A DNA stretch of 14,560 nt from an uncultured Clostridium sp. (GCA_947426875.1 CANEFU010000009.1:1-14560), one strand, 5' to 3'. Shown: positions 1 through 7,806, counted from the stretch's first letter. Made by a program: numbers and translations. The notes: generated by a model from the sequence alone, not told the origin.

Positions 1-390
1 TGGTATTGATTCGTTGAGTAAGCTTGGCTCTACACTCTCTTTAATCGCAAAAGAAATAGCACTTAAAATTTCTGCAATAATTAAATTAAATAGATTTTGA
101 CTAAATATAATAACTACCATATAGAGACAGCTCAAGATATTTCCTAAAACAATACTATTTTTTCTTCCTAAAAACTCAATGACAAAAGTTGCTGGTATTT
201 GTGAAAATATAGCAAATAAGTAGTAAAAAGAGTCTATCAGTACTACATCTGCTGGATTAATATTTTTTACTTGTGTCAAAAACAAGAAATTTACGGTATA
301 AAAAAATAGATAATCCCAACTTAGCTTTTTATATAGAGGAAATAGTTTCATATTTCGTTTTCTCATTTGTATTTTATTCGTTTCTTCCAT
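1..390 (-). CDS. MFS transporter, N-terminal part (cut by window edge)
   Basis: This is the first 130 codons of a membrane transporter; the rest lies left of position 1. The frame is open from ATG at 388-390 to the edge and is preceded by a good ribosome binding site (GGAGAA, about 6 nt upstream). The protein aligns without gaps to residues 1-130 of the next gene (428-1720): both carry the block IQMRKRNMKLFP, the MFS motif-A-like segment EFLGRKNS, and EPSLLNESIP. It is therefore a tandem paralogue. The gap to its upstream neighbour is only 37 bp with no terminator, so the two are probably co-transcribed with addB. At least three membrane segments are visible (about residues 25-40, 47-70 and 82-105). 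The substrate cannot be told from the sequence; drug or metabolite efflux is a guess from the superfamily. Confidence 0.85.
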   Translation of the reverse strand, partial: MEETNKIQMRKRNMKLFPLYKKLSWDYLFFYTVNFLFLTQVKNINPADVVLIDSFYYLFAIFSQIPATFVIEFLGRKNSIVLGNILSCLYMVVIIFSQNLFNLIIAEILSAISFAIKESVEPSLLNESIP

Positions 391-427
391 TAGTTTCTCC
401 TTTTTTACTGAAATTGAGAGACGCTCC

Positions 428-1720
428 TTAAACGCCCTCTTTCAATTCATCATATTTTCTTTCTTCTTTTGAATATTGTTCTGGTTTTAATCCTACTCTT
501 GTTTTCATATATTTTCCCATTAATACATATAAGATAGTAAACACTATTCCTACTAATATCATACAATATGCTGTTTTCATTTTATCTAGTAAAAAGGATG
601 CTAGTATTCCCATCGTTGCAGAAACAATATTCACAAATAAATTTTTGATAGCAAATACTTTCGTATCAATATTTTTATTGGTAAAGTTTCTAAAATATCT
701 ATCAATAATAGTATAAAACATTCCATGCGTGAATTTGGCAGTTATGTAAGATATAATAATTACAACTATGAATAGGCGACAATGCTCTGCTTTAAGTCCT
801 GCTATTCCTGCTATAATTGTACTAATAGAAGCCATCAGAGCTATAACAAGAATCGATTTATTTTTAAATCGATTATGAAATTCATTTTGCTTTTTAGATG
901 CATACGATGATACTAATGTTAGACCTGCTGCAATTATTCCAATAAAAGATGCTGGTACTTTTATATCCTGCCAAAGACTAGTTTGATAGTTTAGTAATAT
1001 GGAAAGTAAGCTTGCTATCAAAGAAGCTGCTATTACTAGTGCTTTTAATCTTTCTGATTTTAACACATATTTAAATCCTTCTTCTATATCTTGTAATTGC
1101 TTTTTAACATTAGGCTTAGAAGTTCCTTTGGATGTTTTTATTGGTTCTATATAAAACATTGATAGGATACTTGCTACAATTAGTACAATTAAAGAACATA
1201 TAAATGGCAAATATCCATTTATTTCGAATAGAAATCCTGCTATGATTTTAAAGATAGCACTTAAAAAGTAAAACCCAGACTTCCCTTTTGCATCTATTCT
1301 AGCAAATATATTACTTTTATACCTTGATGGTGGAATGGATTCATTTAATAAACTAGGTTCTGCAATATCTTTTATCGAACATGCTAATGCTGAAATAAAT
1401 CTTGCTACAATTAAGTCAAATAAATTTCCACTCATCATAAACATTACCATATATAAACAATTTAAGATATTTCCTAATATCATACTGTTTTTTCTTCCTA
1501 AAAAATCCACTATGATATTGGCTGGAACTTGTAAGAATATAGCAAATAGCGCTCTTATTGAACTTAACAATACTACATTAGCAGCACTGATATGTTTTAT
1601 TTGCGTCAAAAATAAAAAATCAATTGTATAATAAAATAAATAGTCCCACGCAATTTTTTTATAAGTCGGAAATAGTTTCATATTTCGTTTTCTCATTTGT
1701 ATATCATTTGCTTTTTCCAT
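428..1720 (-). CDS. MFS transporter (full-length, 430 aa)
   Basis: A full-length major facilitator superfamily permease of the cytoplasmic membrane. The length (430 aa) is usual for a 12-helix MFS protein. Hydrophobic stretches occur at about residues 25-40, 48-72, 82-97, 98-115, 150-192 (two), 226-244, 258-275, 292-311, 319-345 and 361-405 (two). The loop between helices 2 and 3 has the motif-A-like segment DFLGRKNSMILG (residues 72-83). The start lies 3 bp beyond the addB stop codon, with AGGGG about 8 nt upstream inside the addB end, which suggests translational coupling to addB. The next gene downstream is a close paralogue of the N-terminal half, so this is a duplicated transporter pair. 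Substrate unknown. A second in-frame ATG at residue 9 is possible, but both paralogues conserve the preceding residues, which supports the first ATG. Confidence 0.88.
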   Translation of the reverse strand: MEKANDIQMRKRNMKLFPTYKKIAWDYLFYYTIDFLFLTQIKHISAANVVLLSSIRALFAIFLQVPANIIVDFLGRKNSMILGNILNCLYMVMFMMSGNLFDLIVARFISALACSIKDIAEPSLLNESIPPSRYKSNIFARIDAKGKSGFYFLSAIFKIIAGFLFEINGYLPFICSLIVLIVASILSMFYIEPIKTSKGTSKPNVKKQLQDIEEGFKYVLKSERLKALVIAASLIASLLSILLNYQTSLWQDIKVPASFIGIIAAGLTLVSSYASKKQNEFHNRFKNKSILVIALMASISTIIAGIAGLKAEHCRLFIVVIIISYITAKFTHGMFYTIIDRYFRNFTNKNIDTKVFAIKNLFVNIVSATMGILASFLLDKMKTAYCMILVGIVFTILYVLMGKYMKTRVGLKPEQYSKEERKYDELKEGV

Positions 1721-1723
1721 TGG

Positions 1724-4700
1724 TTACCCCTTTGTTTTCTTTTTCATTTTATTTATGATATCATCCTTAGTTTTTTTATCAATATAATGATACTCATTAT
1801 TATTTTGTTTGGCATTAAATCCACATATTGCTTTATATTCACAATATTCACATGGTGTTTTTCCATTTTTATTATATGGTTTTAAATCTATTCTACCACT
1901 TAAAATTTCTTTTGCAATTTGTTTGATGATAAAGTCTATATATTCTTGCAAAATTTTAAATTCTTCTTTATCTACTCCATTCGTCCATTTTTCATTGACA
2001 GCTCCTGATGATGTGATAGCTGCTGGTACCAACTTTGAGCTTCCTGTTGTTAAGGTATTATCATGCATTTTAATGATTTTTACATCTGCCAGAATTAATC
2101 CCTTCATTCTAAAATTTTTCCTGATTAATTCCTCTATTTCTTCATCTGCTATTTTTTTGTCTGCTTTTATCATTTGCTCTAACAAAGAAAAATAGAATAT
2201 TCCTGCTGGCATGATATCTTCTTCTTTGCATATAGCATCTGAGTAAGTTAGTAATTGGATTTGAAGCCCAGCATAGACTTCGTTTAAATCTATATTTTTA
2301 CTAGAAGACTTGTAATCGATGATTCTGATATATTTTCCGTCCTCTCCCATTGCTGTATCAATTCTATCTATTTTCCCTGTAATTTCAACCCTTTTTCCAT
2401 CTTCTAATGTTAACACAATTGGTTTATATTCACCTTTTTTTCCAAATTCCATTTCGGTTCCTTCTATGTTAAAATCACTATAGATTAAAGTTTGTATAAT
2501 ATATTTTAAAGCTTTACTTACAATTCTTTTTAATCTCTTAACTAAAGCTTTATATTTAGCTGTTGAGGTAAATATAAAATTTTTACTTAACTGTAAATTT
2601 TCTTCTATAATTTCTGATACCATTTCATAAATTTGTTCTTCTTCTATTTCTGCCAAACCGAGTTCCTGCTCTCTTACTTGTTCAAAAAATTTATCTATGG
2701 TTTCATGCATAAAAGAGCCTGTATCAAAAGTATGTATTTTTAGTTCTTCTTTTTCCTTTAGTTTCAATCCATATTGTAAGTAATAAGAAAAAGGACAACT
2801 ACTATATTTTTCAAGTTTTGAAACAGTTGTATTTAATGTGTTTCCATACAATTTATCTATATTTTCTTGTTTGATTTTTTGTGGCAGATTTGTATACATT
2901 AAACCTTGCAAATCATTTTCTAATTTTTCTTGCCATTCTATTTTTTGTCTATAATATTGGTACAAACAATACCAAATGCTAGAAATGATTTTGTTATCTC
3001 GAAGTTTTGCTATATTTTCTAATAATTCTTCATAAGTTACTTGTTCATTTATGATTTCATATTCTTTGTTTATCATATCGCTTTTTTCTTTTAAATTGGG
3101 ATATAGTTTCTTTATTTTATAGATTAGCATCGATGCTCTTAAAGATTTTCCTTCCTTATCAGACGAAGTATAAGATAAATAAATTTTATTTTCAGCTGTG
3201 GTAAAGGCTTTATAAATATTAAAATTATCTTCGTATAATCTTTCTATCGTGCCTTTTGCCAATTCCATTCCATCTTGTTTTAATATTTCTCTATCTTCAT
3301 CATCTAGGAACCCTTCCTCTTTGTTAACACTTGGAAATCTTCCATCATTTAATCCTATGATAAATACCGCTTTTACTTTATGACTTCTTGACCTGTCAAT
3401 ATCGCCAAAGATTACTTGGTCTTGTGTTCCTGGAATTTTTCCTAATTCACTATTTTTTAAACCTACTTTTAAAATTTTGCTATATTGGTCTACTGTTACT
3501 CTATCTTCTCCAAAGACTAAAATCATTTCGTCCAATAATTCTATTATAATTTTATAGCTCTCTATATATTCTTTAGCCAAATCTAGAAGGGATTTTTCTT
3601 CTAACTCTTGCACTTTTTTAGCTATCTTTTCCTCTATTTTTTGCTCTTGCAAAAAATCATATAGACATTTCGTTATATTTGCTACTGTTTTGTTTTGGTT
3701 AATTTTTTCCTTTAATGCTAACAGTGGATTGATAAGCTGTTTTCTTATTTCATTTAGTCTTTCTACTTTTGGTCTCTTGTCTTCTTTTTCTATTTCACAA
3801 TTAAAATCTTTCTTCCATTTATTTTGCTTAATTCCCCACTTATTACAATAGTTTTCTAATTCAAAAATTTCGTCTGGTTCTATTTCTACAAAACCTAATT
3901 TTAAATAATTGAAAACGGCATCCGAAGAAAAATTCTTGCTTAAAACCTCTAATAAAGAAAGTAGATATTGTATGATGATATTTTGATTGACATCTCTCTT
4001 TTCATCAATAAATACTGGTATTTTATATTTAGAAAATATAGCTCTTACATAAGAGGCATATTCCTCTATGTTTTTCGTGATAATGGCAATCTCTTTATAT
4101 CTCATATTTTCATCTCGAATTAACTTTGTAATTTGTTTTGCTATGTTTTCTATTTCTGAATATGGGCTTTGTGCTAAAAACAGCTCTATGTTTTCCACAT
4201 TTTTTTCATAAGTTGTGGATTTATGGTTGTTGATATTTTCACTTAAATGCTTTAATTCTTCTGTTTTAAATCGATATTGTTTTTGTAAATGTACTGGTTC
4301 TTCCATTTTGAACTCATTTTCATTTATCATGTTCCAAATTTTCATTATGGTCGTTTTGTTAGAATAAAATATATCTATATCGGGATTCGTATTGATATTT
4401 AAATCATCTGTACATATCGTAATATTGACTTGTTTTGCAAGTTTAGTAAATTGTTTTATTACTTCATACTCTTGCTTGGTAAATCCTGCAAATTCATCCA
4501 AATATACAATGCTATCTTGGATAAAATCGGTATCTTTCACAAAGTCTGCCAGTATTGTTAATAAATCCGTTTCTTCGATATATTGATTGGTTATCTGCTC
4601 TTCAAATTTTTGATAAATAAGAGCCATATCTTTTAACTTGGTTCTTAAATAAGTATCTTCTATTTTTTCTATTTCTTGTTGCAAGTCTTGTACGGTTATA

Positions 4701-5083
4701 CCATGTTTTTTAAATTCTGTAATGGCCGTCATACTCAAATCAATATTTTCATCTGACTTCCCCAAAAATTTTAGTTCTTTTTTGTTTTGATTTAGAATGG
4801 CATAAATAAGCATTGCTTTTCCACATTTAGATAAGCGTGTTTTGCTGCTTCCTCCTATCTCGTTTAAGACTCGATAAGCCATTCTGCTTAAAGTAACTAC
4901 TTCAGCATTTAGGATAGCATGAGATTTAACAGTTTCCATTAGTTTTTGCTCTGCTGTGAATGAAAACTGTTCTGGTGTAATCATATATATTTTCTTTTCT
5001 TGTTTTAGTTTTTTAGCTATTTCTGAGAAGCAAAATTCACTTTTTCCACTTCCCGGTTTTCCGTATATGATTCTTATTCCCAT
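1724..5083 (-). CDS. addB: ATP-dependent helicase/deoxyribonuclease subunit B (AddB)
   Basis: AddB is one half of the AddAB (RexAB) complex, the Firmicute counterpart of RecBCD, which resects double-strand breaks for homologous recombination. Numbering from the chosen start (1119 aa): Walker A loop GKPGSGKS at residues 8-15; a C-terminal RecB-type nuclease domain with GKIDRID, then IDYKSS (Asp923, Lys925); and four cysteines of the family's iron-sulphur cluster, Cys763 (SSCPFSYY) and Cys1078, Cys1081, Cys1087 (CEYCEYKAIC). Length is close to Bacillus AddB. An upstream ATG at 5095 is in frame, but the best ribosome binding site (GGAGG) lies between the two ATGs, and the likely promoter at 5108-5136 would leave that first ATG almost without a leader. 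I therefore start at 5083. Unusually, addA does not follow; two MFS genes do. Confidence 0.95.
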   Translation of the reverse strand: MGIRIIYGKPGSGKSEFCFSEIAKKLKQEKKIYMITPEQFSFTAEQKLMETVKSHAILNAEVVTLSRMAYRVLNEIGGSSKTRLSKCGKAMLIYAILNQNKKELKFLGKSDENIDLSMTAITEFKKHGITVQDLQQEIEKIEDTYLRTKLKDMALIYQKFEEQITNQYIEETDLLTILADFVKDTDFIQDSIVYLDEFAGFTKQEYEVIKQFTKLAKQVNITICTDDLNINTNPDIDIFYSNKTTIMKIWNMINENEFKMEEPVHLQKQYRFKTEELKHLSENINNHKSTTYEKNVENIELFLAQSPYSEIENIAKQITKLIRDENMRYKEIAIITKNIEEYASYVRAIFSKYKIPVFIDEKRDVNQNIIIQYLLSLLEVLSKNFSSDAVFNYLKLGFVEIEPDEIFELENYCNKWGIKQNKWKKDFNCEIEKEDKRPKVERLNEIRKQLINPLLALKEKINQNKTVANITKCLYDFLQEQKIEEKIAKKVQELEEKSLLDLAKEYIESYKIIIELLDEMILVFGEDRVTVDQYSKILKVGLKNSELGKIPGTQDQVIFGDIDRSRSHKVKAVFIIGLNDGRFPSVNKEEGFLDDEDREILKQDGMELAKGTIERLYEDNFNIYKAFTTAENKIYLSYTSSDKEGKSLRASMLIYKIKKLYPNLKEKSDMINKEYEIINEQVTYEELLENIAKLRDNKIISSIWYCLYQYYRQKIEWQEKLENDLQGLMYTNLPQKIKQENIDKLYGNTLNTTVSKLEKYSSCPFSYYLQYGLKLKEKEELKIHTFDTGSFMHETIDKFFEQVREQELGLAEIEEEQIYEMVSEIIEENLQLSKNFIFTSTAKYKALVKRLKRIVSKALKYIIQTLIYSDFNIEGTEMEFGKKGEYKPIVLTLEDGKRVEITGKIDRIDTAMGEDGKYIRIIDYKSSSKNIDLNEVYAGLQIQLLTYSDAICKEEDIMPAGIFYFSLLEQMIKADKKIADEEIEELIRKNFRMKGLILADVKIIKMHDNTLTTGSSKLVPAAITSSGAVNEKWTNGVDKEEFKILQEYIDFIIKQIAKEILSGRIDLKPYNKNGKTPCEYCEYKAICGFNAKQNNNEYHYIDKKTKDDIINKMKKKTKG

Positions 5084-5107
5084 TTTTTCCTCCATTTTTC
5101 CACTTTT

Positions 5108-5136
5108 ATTTTATACGATTATAAGAAAAATAGCAA
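5108..5136 (-). promoter_or_regulatory. Promoter of the addB-MFS operon
   Basis: On the minus strand TTGCTA (5136-5131) and TAAAAT (5113-5108) are separated by 17 nt. Transcription would begin near 5100, giving a short leader that fits translation from ATG 5083. Inferred from consensus match only. Confidence 0.5.
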
Positions 5137-5201
5137 GATTTTCTTACTAAAGTTGTTATTTTAATAAAAATATAATACATTAAGATTGTCATTCTAAATA
5201 A

Positions 5202-5375
5202 GGAGGATTCTATCTTAGAGAAGTAAATGAAGCAACAGAAAAAACAATAGAATACTTCATCAACAATAATATACAAAGTGCTTATATGGGTCATTGTACT
5301 TCTGATGAAGTGATTGAAGAATTTAGAAACAAATTACATAACTCTTGCTTATTTCTATATTATTTTCTGACATAA
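5202..5375 (+). pseudogene. Remnant of an MBL-fold hydrolase gene (C-terminal end)
   Basis: A frame open from 5202 to the stop at 5373-5375 reads GGFYLREVNEATEKTIEYF, then SAYMGHCTSDEVIEEF. In MBL-fold metallohydrolases of the COG1237 type, a GGFHL-like motif, followed some 25-30 residues later by a (G/S)HCT(G/S)-type motif near the C-terminus, is characteristic. Only about 57 codons remain: a TAA stop sits directly before the first Gly codon, there is no start codon, and no zinc-binding N-terminal domain is present. The last residues (about SCLFLYYFLT) look unlike the family and may be read-through past the original end. I read it as a decayed 3' fragment, not a working gene. Family assignment is by motif memory. 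Confidence 0.6.
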
Positions 5376-5387
5376 GATTTGACCGGT

Positions 5388-5417
5388 TTGCTTTTTTATG
5401 TTAATTTATGTTATAAT
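5388..5417 (+). promoter_or_regulatory. Promoter of the 83-aa cysteine-motif gene
   Basis: TTGCTT (5388-5393), an 18-nt spacer and TATAAT (5412-5417), with TG one base upstream of the -10 box (extended -10). It lies 37 nt before the ATG at 5454. Confidence 0.65.
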
Positions 5418-5453
5418 ATGTATATAAAATTCAAATTACAAAGGAGTGTTTTT

Positions 5454-5705
5454 ATGAATTTAGCAGTTACATGCACACTGAATGAATTTTGCACAAATTG
5501 TCCTGCGCGGAAAACTTGTGAGAAAAGAATTCTTTTTTACGATGAAAAAAAGTTCAATGAAACTCTGTTAAAATCAAATGATTTATCGCTTTCTCTTGCT
5601 TTATCTCTTGGGCTTTCTGCCCCATCTATGAGGTTTTCTAATTTTATATTTACCTTGCAGATGCAGAAAAAAAGAAAAAGAGAACTAGAGGAGCATTCTA
5701 CTTAA
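5454..5705 (+). CDS. Small protein with an N-terminal four-cysteine motif, function unknown
   Basis: An 83-aa protein that I do not recognise. The N-terminus has Cys7, Cys13, Cys16 and Cys22 (C-x5-C-x2-C-x5-C, within TCTLNEFCTNCPARKTCEKR), a spacing that could bind zinc or an iron-sulphur cluster. The middle is rich in Ser and Leu (about residues 42-58), and the C-terminus is basic (QKKRKRE). The start is chosen at 5454 because AAGGAG lies 8 nt upstream and a consensus promoter is just before it; the longer in-frame reading from 5379 would cross that promoter. It is monocistronic, with a clear terminator about 55 nt after the stop. Promoter, ribosome binding site and terminator together make it very likely a real gene. 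Confidence 0.75.
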   Translation: MNLAVTCTLNEFCTNCPARKTCEKRILFYDEKKFNETLLKSNDLSLSLALSLGLSAPSMRFSNFIFTLQMQKKRKRELEEHST

Positions 5706-5760
5706 TCAGCTGAATAACACTTCTTACTACGCTGACATTATAATGCCAGTCACGTCTATT

Positions 5761-5795
5761 AGTCCCATTCTCGTGAGAGTTTGGGGCTTTTCTTT
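5761..5795 (+). terminator. Rho-independent terminator
   Basis: AGTCCCA (5761-5767) pairs with TGGGGCT (5782-5788), and inner CTC/GAG close a GTGA loop. A T-rich tract follows to 5795. It ends the transcript of the 83-aa gene. Confidence 0.8.
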
Positions 5796-5835
5796 AACTA
5801 TCTATTCTCTTTCTTACACCTTTTTAAGATACTAT

Positions 5836-5864
5836 TTGCAATTTTATATTGATTGCTGTATCAT
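5836..5864 (+). promoter_or_regulatory. Promoter of the 54-aa membrane peptide gene
   Basis: TTGCAA (5836-5841), a 17-nt spacer and TATCAT (5859-5864). The start codon is about 65 nt downstream. A short palindrome GCCATATGGC (5905-5914) lies in the leader. Confidence 0.45.
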
Positions 5865-5928
5865 ATAAATATAAGCTATTTGCTTTGTGTAACTCGTTAA
5901 CAGTTGCCATATGGCAGAAAGGAACTTT

Positions 5929-6093
5929 ATGAATACCTTTATTAAATTTTTTAAAGTTGCTTGTTTAGTTTTTACGTTTATTGTTACTGGTGTATGTATA
6001 TCTCCAATTTTTACAAAAATACAAATACATCCGGTTTGTTATTTTGTTCTTTTTGGTTGTCTTATACTAAATTACACCAGCAGCAAACTTTGA
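5929..6093 (+). CDS. Small two-span membrane protein, function unknown
   Basis: A 54-aa hydrophobic protein with two predicted membrane segments (about residues 7-29 and 36-50), joined by a short polar loop (IFTKIQIH). I chose ATG 5929 over the in-frame ATG at 5911 because AAAGGA is placed 5 nt before it, while 5911 has no ribosome binding site. A promoter-like sequence lies upstream and a small terminator begins 6 nt after the stop, which supports a single-gene transcript. I do not recognise the family. It could be a small membrane regulator or toxin-like peptide, but nothing in the sequence shows this. Confidence 0.5.
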   Translation: MNTFIKFFKVACLVFTFIVTGVCISPIFTKIQIHPVCYFVLFGCLILNYTSSKL

Positions 6094-6098
6094 GAATT

Positions 6099-6117
6099 AG
6101 ACCTACGGGTCTTTTTC
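6099..6117 (+). terminator. Short Rho-independent terminator
   Basis: AGACC (6099-6103), TACG loop and GGTCT (6108-6112), then TTTTTC. The stem is only 5 bp, but its position right after the 54-aa gene supports it. Confidence 0.6.
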
Positions 6118-6151
6118 TATTGGAATAATTGACTTTTCAATTCATATTAAG

Positions 6152-6170
6152 TAAAGTAATAAATTTAATT
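6152..6170 (+). repeat. 19-bp direct repeat, left copy
   Basis: taaagtaataaatttaatt is repeated exactly at 8032-8050. The two copies bracket the reductase/GNAT/toxin-antitoxin segment. The rest of the 6118-6349 gap holds only small palindromes (AGCAAT/ATTGCT near 6208, two copies of tgtacagc near 6291 and 6302) and no gene that I can support. Confidence 0.6.
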
Positions 6171-6349
6171 TACGAAGTATGCTATCAAAAAATCCAAATA
6201 AAGAGCAATAAATTGCTAAATATAGGTTTGTATATTAAACTTATTATTTAGTAATTTTTAATCTATAGCTATAAGAATTGCTTACACAAATGTACAGCTA
6301 TTGTACAGCATATTTTATAAATTATTGATTAAAGAACTTATTAATATTT

Positions 6350-7045
6350 TTATTTCTTCACTTTATATTTAAGTTGTACATAAGAGTCCTCAAGTTTATT
6401 GCATTCCATTAATTCTAAAGCTCTCAATTTATCTAATTCTCTATCACTTTCTATTGCTTTTCCATCAATTAATGTAGATACATCTTTTCCACCAACTAAT
6501 AATGGGGCAATCACGATATTTACATAGTCTATTAGATTTTCCCTTACCAATAGTCCATTTAAACTTCCACCAGATTGTATTGTTAATTTATCAACATTAT
6601 ATCCACTATATAAATCTTCTAATAATATTTTCAAATCTAATTCTTCATAAAACAAAATATCTAAATTATCATATTTATCTTTCAAAGAATATGCTATGTG
6701 ATTTTTGTTTGTTGTAACTAAAATTAACTTTTCTACCCAATGGCATATGTAATCTATACCATTTTCATTTATATGAGGTTTATTATCAATAATAATGAAA
6801 TTAACTTCCACCTTATTGTGGTATTCTTTTTTATTATTGACTCCGATTTTTGCCATTGTTCTTCCTGTATTTAATGAGTAATAATCAGTTGTACACTCAA
6901 TTTCATAATACTGGTGTAATCCCTCTTTAACTCCATCTATTTTACAAAAATCTTTATCTGTATCTAAACTATCATTGTTTCCTGTACTTATTTTTCCATC
7001 TAAAGATGCAAGCATAAATAAAGTGGTTGTTGGTCTTTTCTTCAT
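6350..7045 (-). CDS. RibD C-terminal/dihydrofolate reductase-like reductase, stand-alone
   Basis: A 231-aa NAD(P)H-dependent reductase of the RibD_C family (the fold shared by dihydrofolate reductase and the reductase half of RibD). Visible family marks are the N-terminal strand followed by SLDGKIS (residues 14-20), the GGSLNG turn (159-164), and APLLVGGKDVSTLID (180-194). No cytidine-deaminase-type zinc domain is present, so this is not a complete RibD; a genuine ribD start lies at 14385. Start at 7045 is supported by AAAGGA about 10 nt upstream. Its neighbour at 7167-7643 is on the same strand, 121 bp away. The substrate is unknown; a riboflavin role is not implied by position, because the gene sits in an accessory-looking segment between 19-bp repeats. 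Confidence 0.85.
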   Translation of the reverse strand: MKKRPTTTLFMLASLDGKISTGNNDSLDTDKDFCKIDGVKEGLHQYYEIECTTDYYSLNTGRTMAKIGVNNKKEYHNKVEVNFIIIDNKPHINENGIDYICHWVEKLILVTTNKNHIAYSLKDKYDNLDILFYEELDLKILLEDLYSGYNVDKLTIQSGGSLNGLLVRENLIDYVNIVIAPLLVGGKDVSTLIDGKAIESDRELDKLRALELMECNKLEDSYVQLKYKVKK

Positions 7046-7166
7046 AACTATATTCCTTTCTACAAATTAGTGTTTTTATTAAAAATACTAATACTTTATT
7101 GAATTGCTATTTTCATATTGAAAAATGATTTGATTTTTCTTAAAAAGCTATGTATAATAGCGATGG

Positions 7167-7643
7167 TTATCTTAATTTTAATTTATATAATCTCTCTATT
7201 CTTTGATTTTCATTATAGGTGTCAATATCATATAAATAAGTCCAGCCAAACTTTTCATATAGTCCTATGTGTTTAGTATATAAAAATATTTCCTCAAAAT
7301 CTATATTTTCTTGAGCAATCTTTTTAACATTTTCAAGTAATATTCTTCCATATCCTTGTTTTCTATAATTTTCATCTATATATACATTTGCTAACCATGG
7401 ATATATATCTGGTCTAACATTTAAATCTTCATAAGTAAATTGAAATATTCCAATAATTTTACAATCTAGAAACAATCCATAAGTTTGTGGTAATCTATGC
7501 TCTACCATACTGTGTTTCATAAAACATTTTACTTTTTCAAAACTATATCCATCATTTTTTCCCCACCAATTATACATCCAATTACTTATAATATTTAAAG
7601 TATCTTCATCGATATTTATAAGCTGTTTAAATTCTAACTTCAT
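7167..7643 (-). CDS. GNAT-family N-acetyltransferase
   Basis: A 158-aa acyl-CoA-dependent acetyltransferase of the GNAT fold, normal length for a single-domain member. The core motif A is clear: LANVYIDENYRKQGYGRILL (residues 84-103), with the acyl-CoA pyrophosphate-binding R-K-Q-G-Y-G at 94-99. The C-terminal GLYEKFGW is the usual motif B ending. The N-terminal NWMYNWWG (about 21-28) resembles GNATs related to antibiotic acetyltransferases, but the acceptor substrate cannot be assigned. A GGAG sequence lies about 9 nt before the ATG. It is in the same accessory segment as the stand-alone reductase and immediately left of the toxin-antitoxin locus; it is cytoplasmic, with no signal or membrane segment. 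Confidence 0.88.
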   Translation of the reverse strand: MKLEFKQLINIDEDTLNIISNWMYNWWGKNDGYSFEKVKCFMKHSMVEHRLPQTYGLFLDCKIIGIFQFTYEDLNVRPDIYPWLANVYIDENYRKQGYGRILLENVKKIAQENIDFEEIFLYTKHIGLYEKFGWTYLYDIDTYNENQRIERLYKLKLR

Positions 7644-7680
7644 TTAACAACACTCCAATTCATAAATAACAAATTTTCAT

Positions 7681-7709
7681 TTGACTTCTCCTGAAAATCT
7701 GTGTACAAT
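7681..7709 (+). promoter_or_regulatory. Promoter of the antitoxin RNA (par-like locus)
   Basis: TTGACT (7681-7686), exactly 17 nt, TACAAT (7704-7709). Strong match, pointing at the convergent toxin gene. Confidence 0.75.
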
Positions 7710-7725
7710 ATAGATAGAAAATGAG

Positions 7726-7751
7726 AGCTACAGACAATGTGGCTACCACAT
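7726..7751 (+). repeat. Pairing repeat in antitoxin RNA (DRb/DRa-like)
   Basis: Blocks AGCTA (7726-7730), GTGGCTAC and CACAT (to 7751) recur in the same order at 7921-7948 with small gaps. In par systems such repeats are where the two RNAs first pair. Confidence 0.55.
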
Positions 7752-7762
7752 ATTATTGTAAT

Positions 7763-7806
7763 AACAACACATTACTCCGTCAAAAGCAAATGTGTTGTTT
7801 TATTAT
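7763..7806 (+). terminator. Terminator shared by antitoxin RNA and toxin mRNA
   Basis: AACAACACAT (7763-7772) and ATGTGTTGTT (7790-7799) form a perfect 10-bp stem with a 17-nt loop, followed on the + strand by TTTATTATT. On the minus strand the same hairpin follows the toxin stop codon, with a weaker T tract, as in bidirectional par terminators. Confidence 0.75.

Larger units (their letters stand above)
7716..7806 (+). ncRNA. Antitoxin RNA of a par/Fst-like type I toxin-antitoxin locus
   Basis: A predicted transcript of about 90 nt runs from the promoter at 7681-7709 to the terminator at 7763-7806. It converges on the toxin gene and overlaps its stop codon. Near its 5' part, AGCTA...GTGGCTACCACAT (7726-7751) repeats in the same order the + strand sequence opposite the toxin leader, AGCTA...GTGGCAACACACAT (7921-7948). 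The RNA can therefore pair with the toxin mRNA leader at two short blocks as well as at the shared terminator, as in pAD1 par RNA II. A 31-codon frame from the ATG at 7721 exists but has no ribosome binding site and runs through the terminator, so I treat the RNA as non-coding. Transcript ends are inferred. Confidence 0.65.

Noticed and set aside
1335..1885. Plus-strand frames opposite the MFS gene and the end of addB
   Set aside because: Antisense shadows of well-supported genes, without ribosome binding sites.
5106..5294. 62-codon minus-strand frame
   Set aside because: No ribosome binding site; it is opposite the MBL-fold remnant and overlaps the addB promoter.
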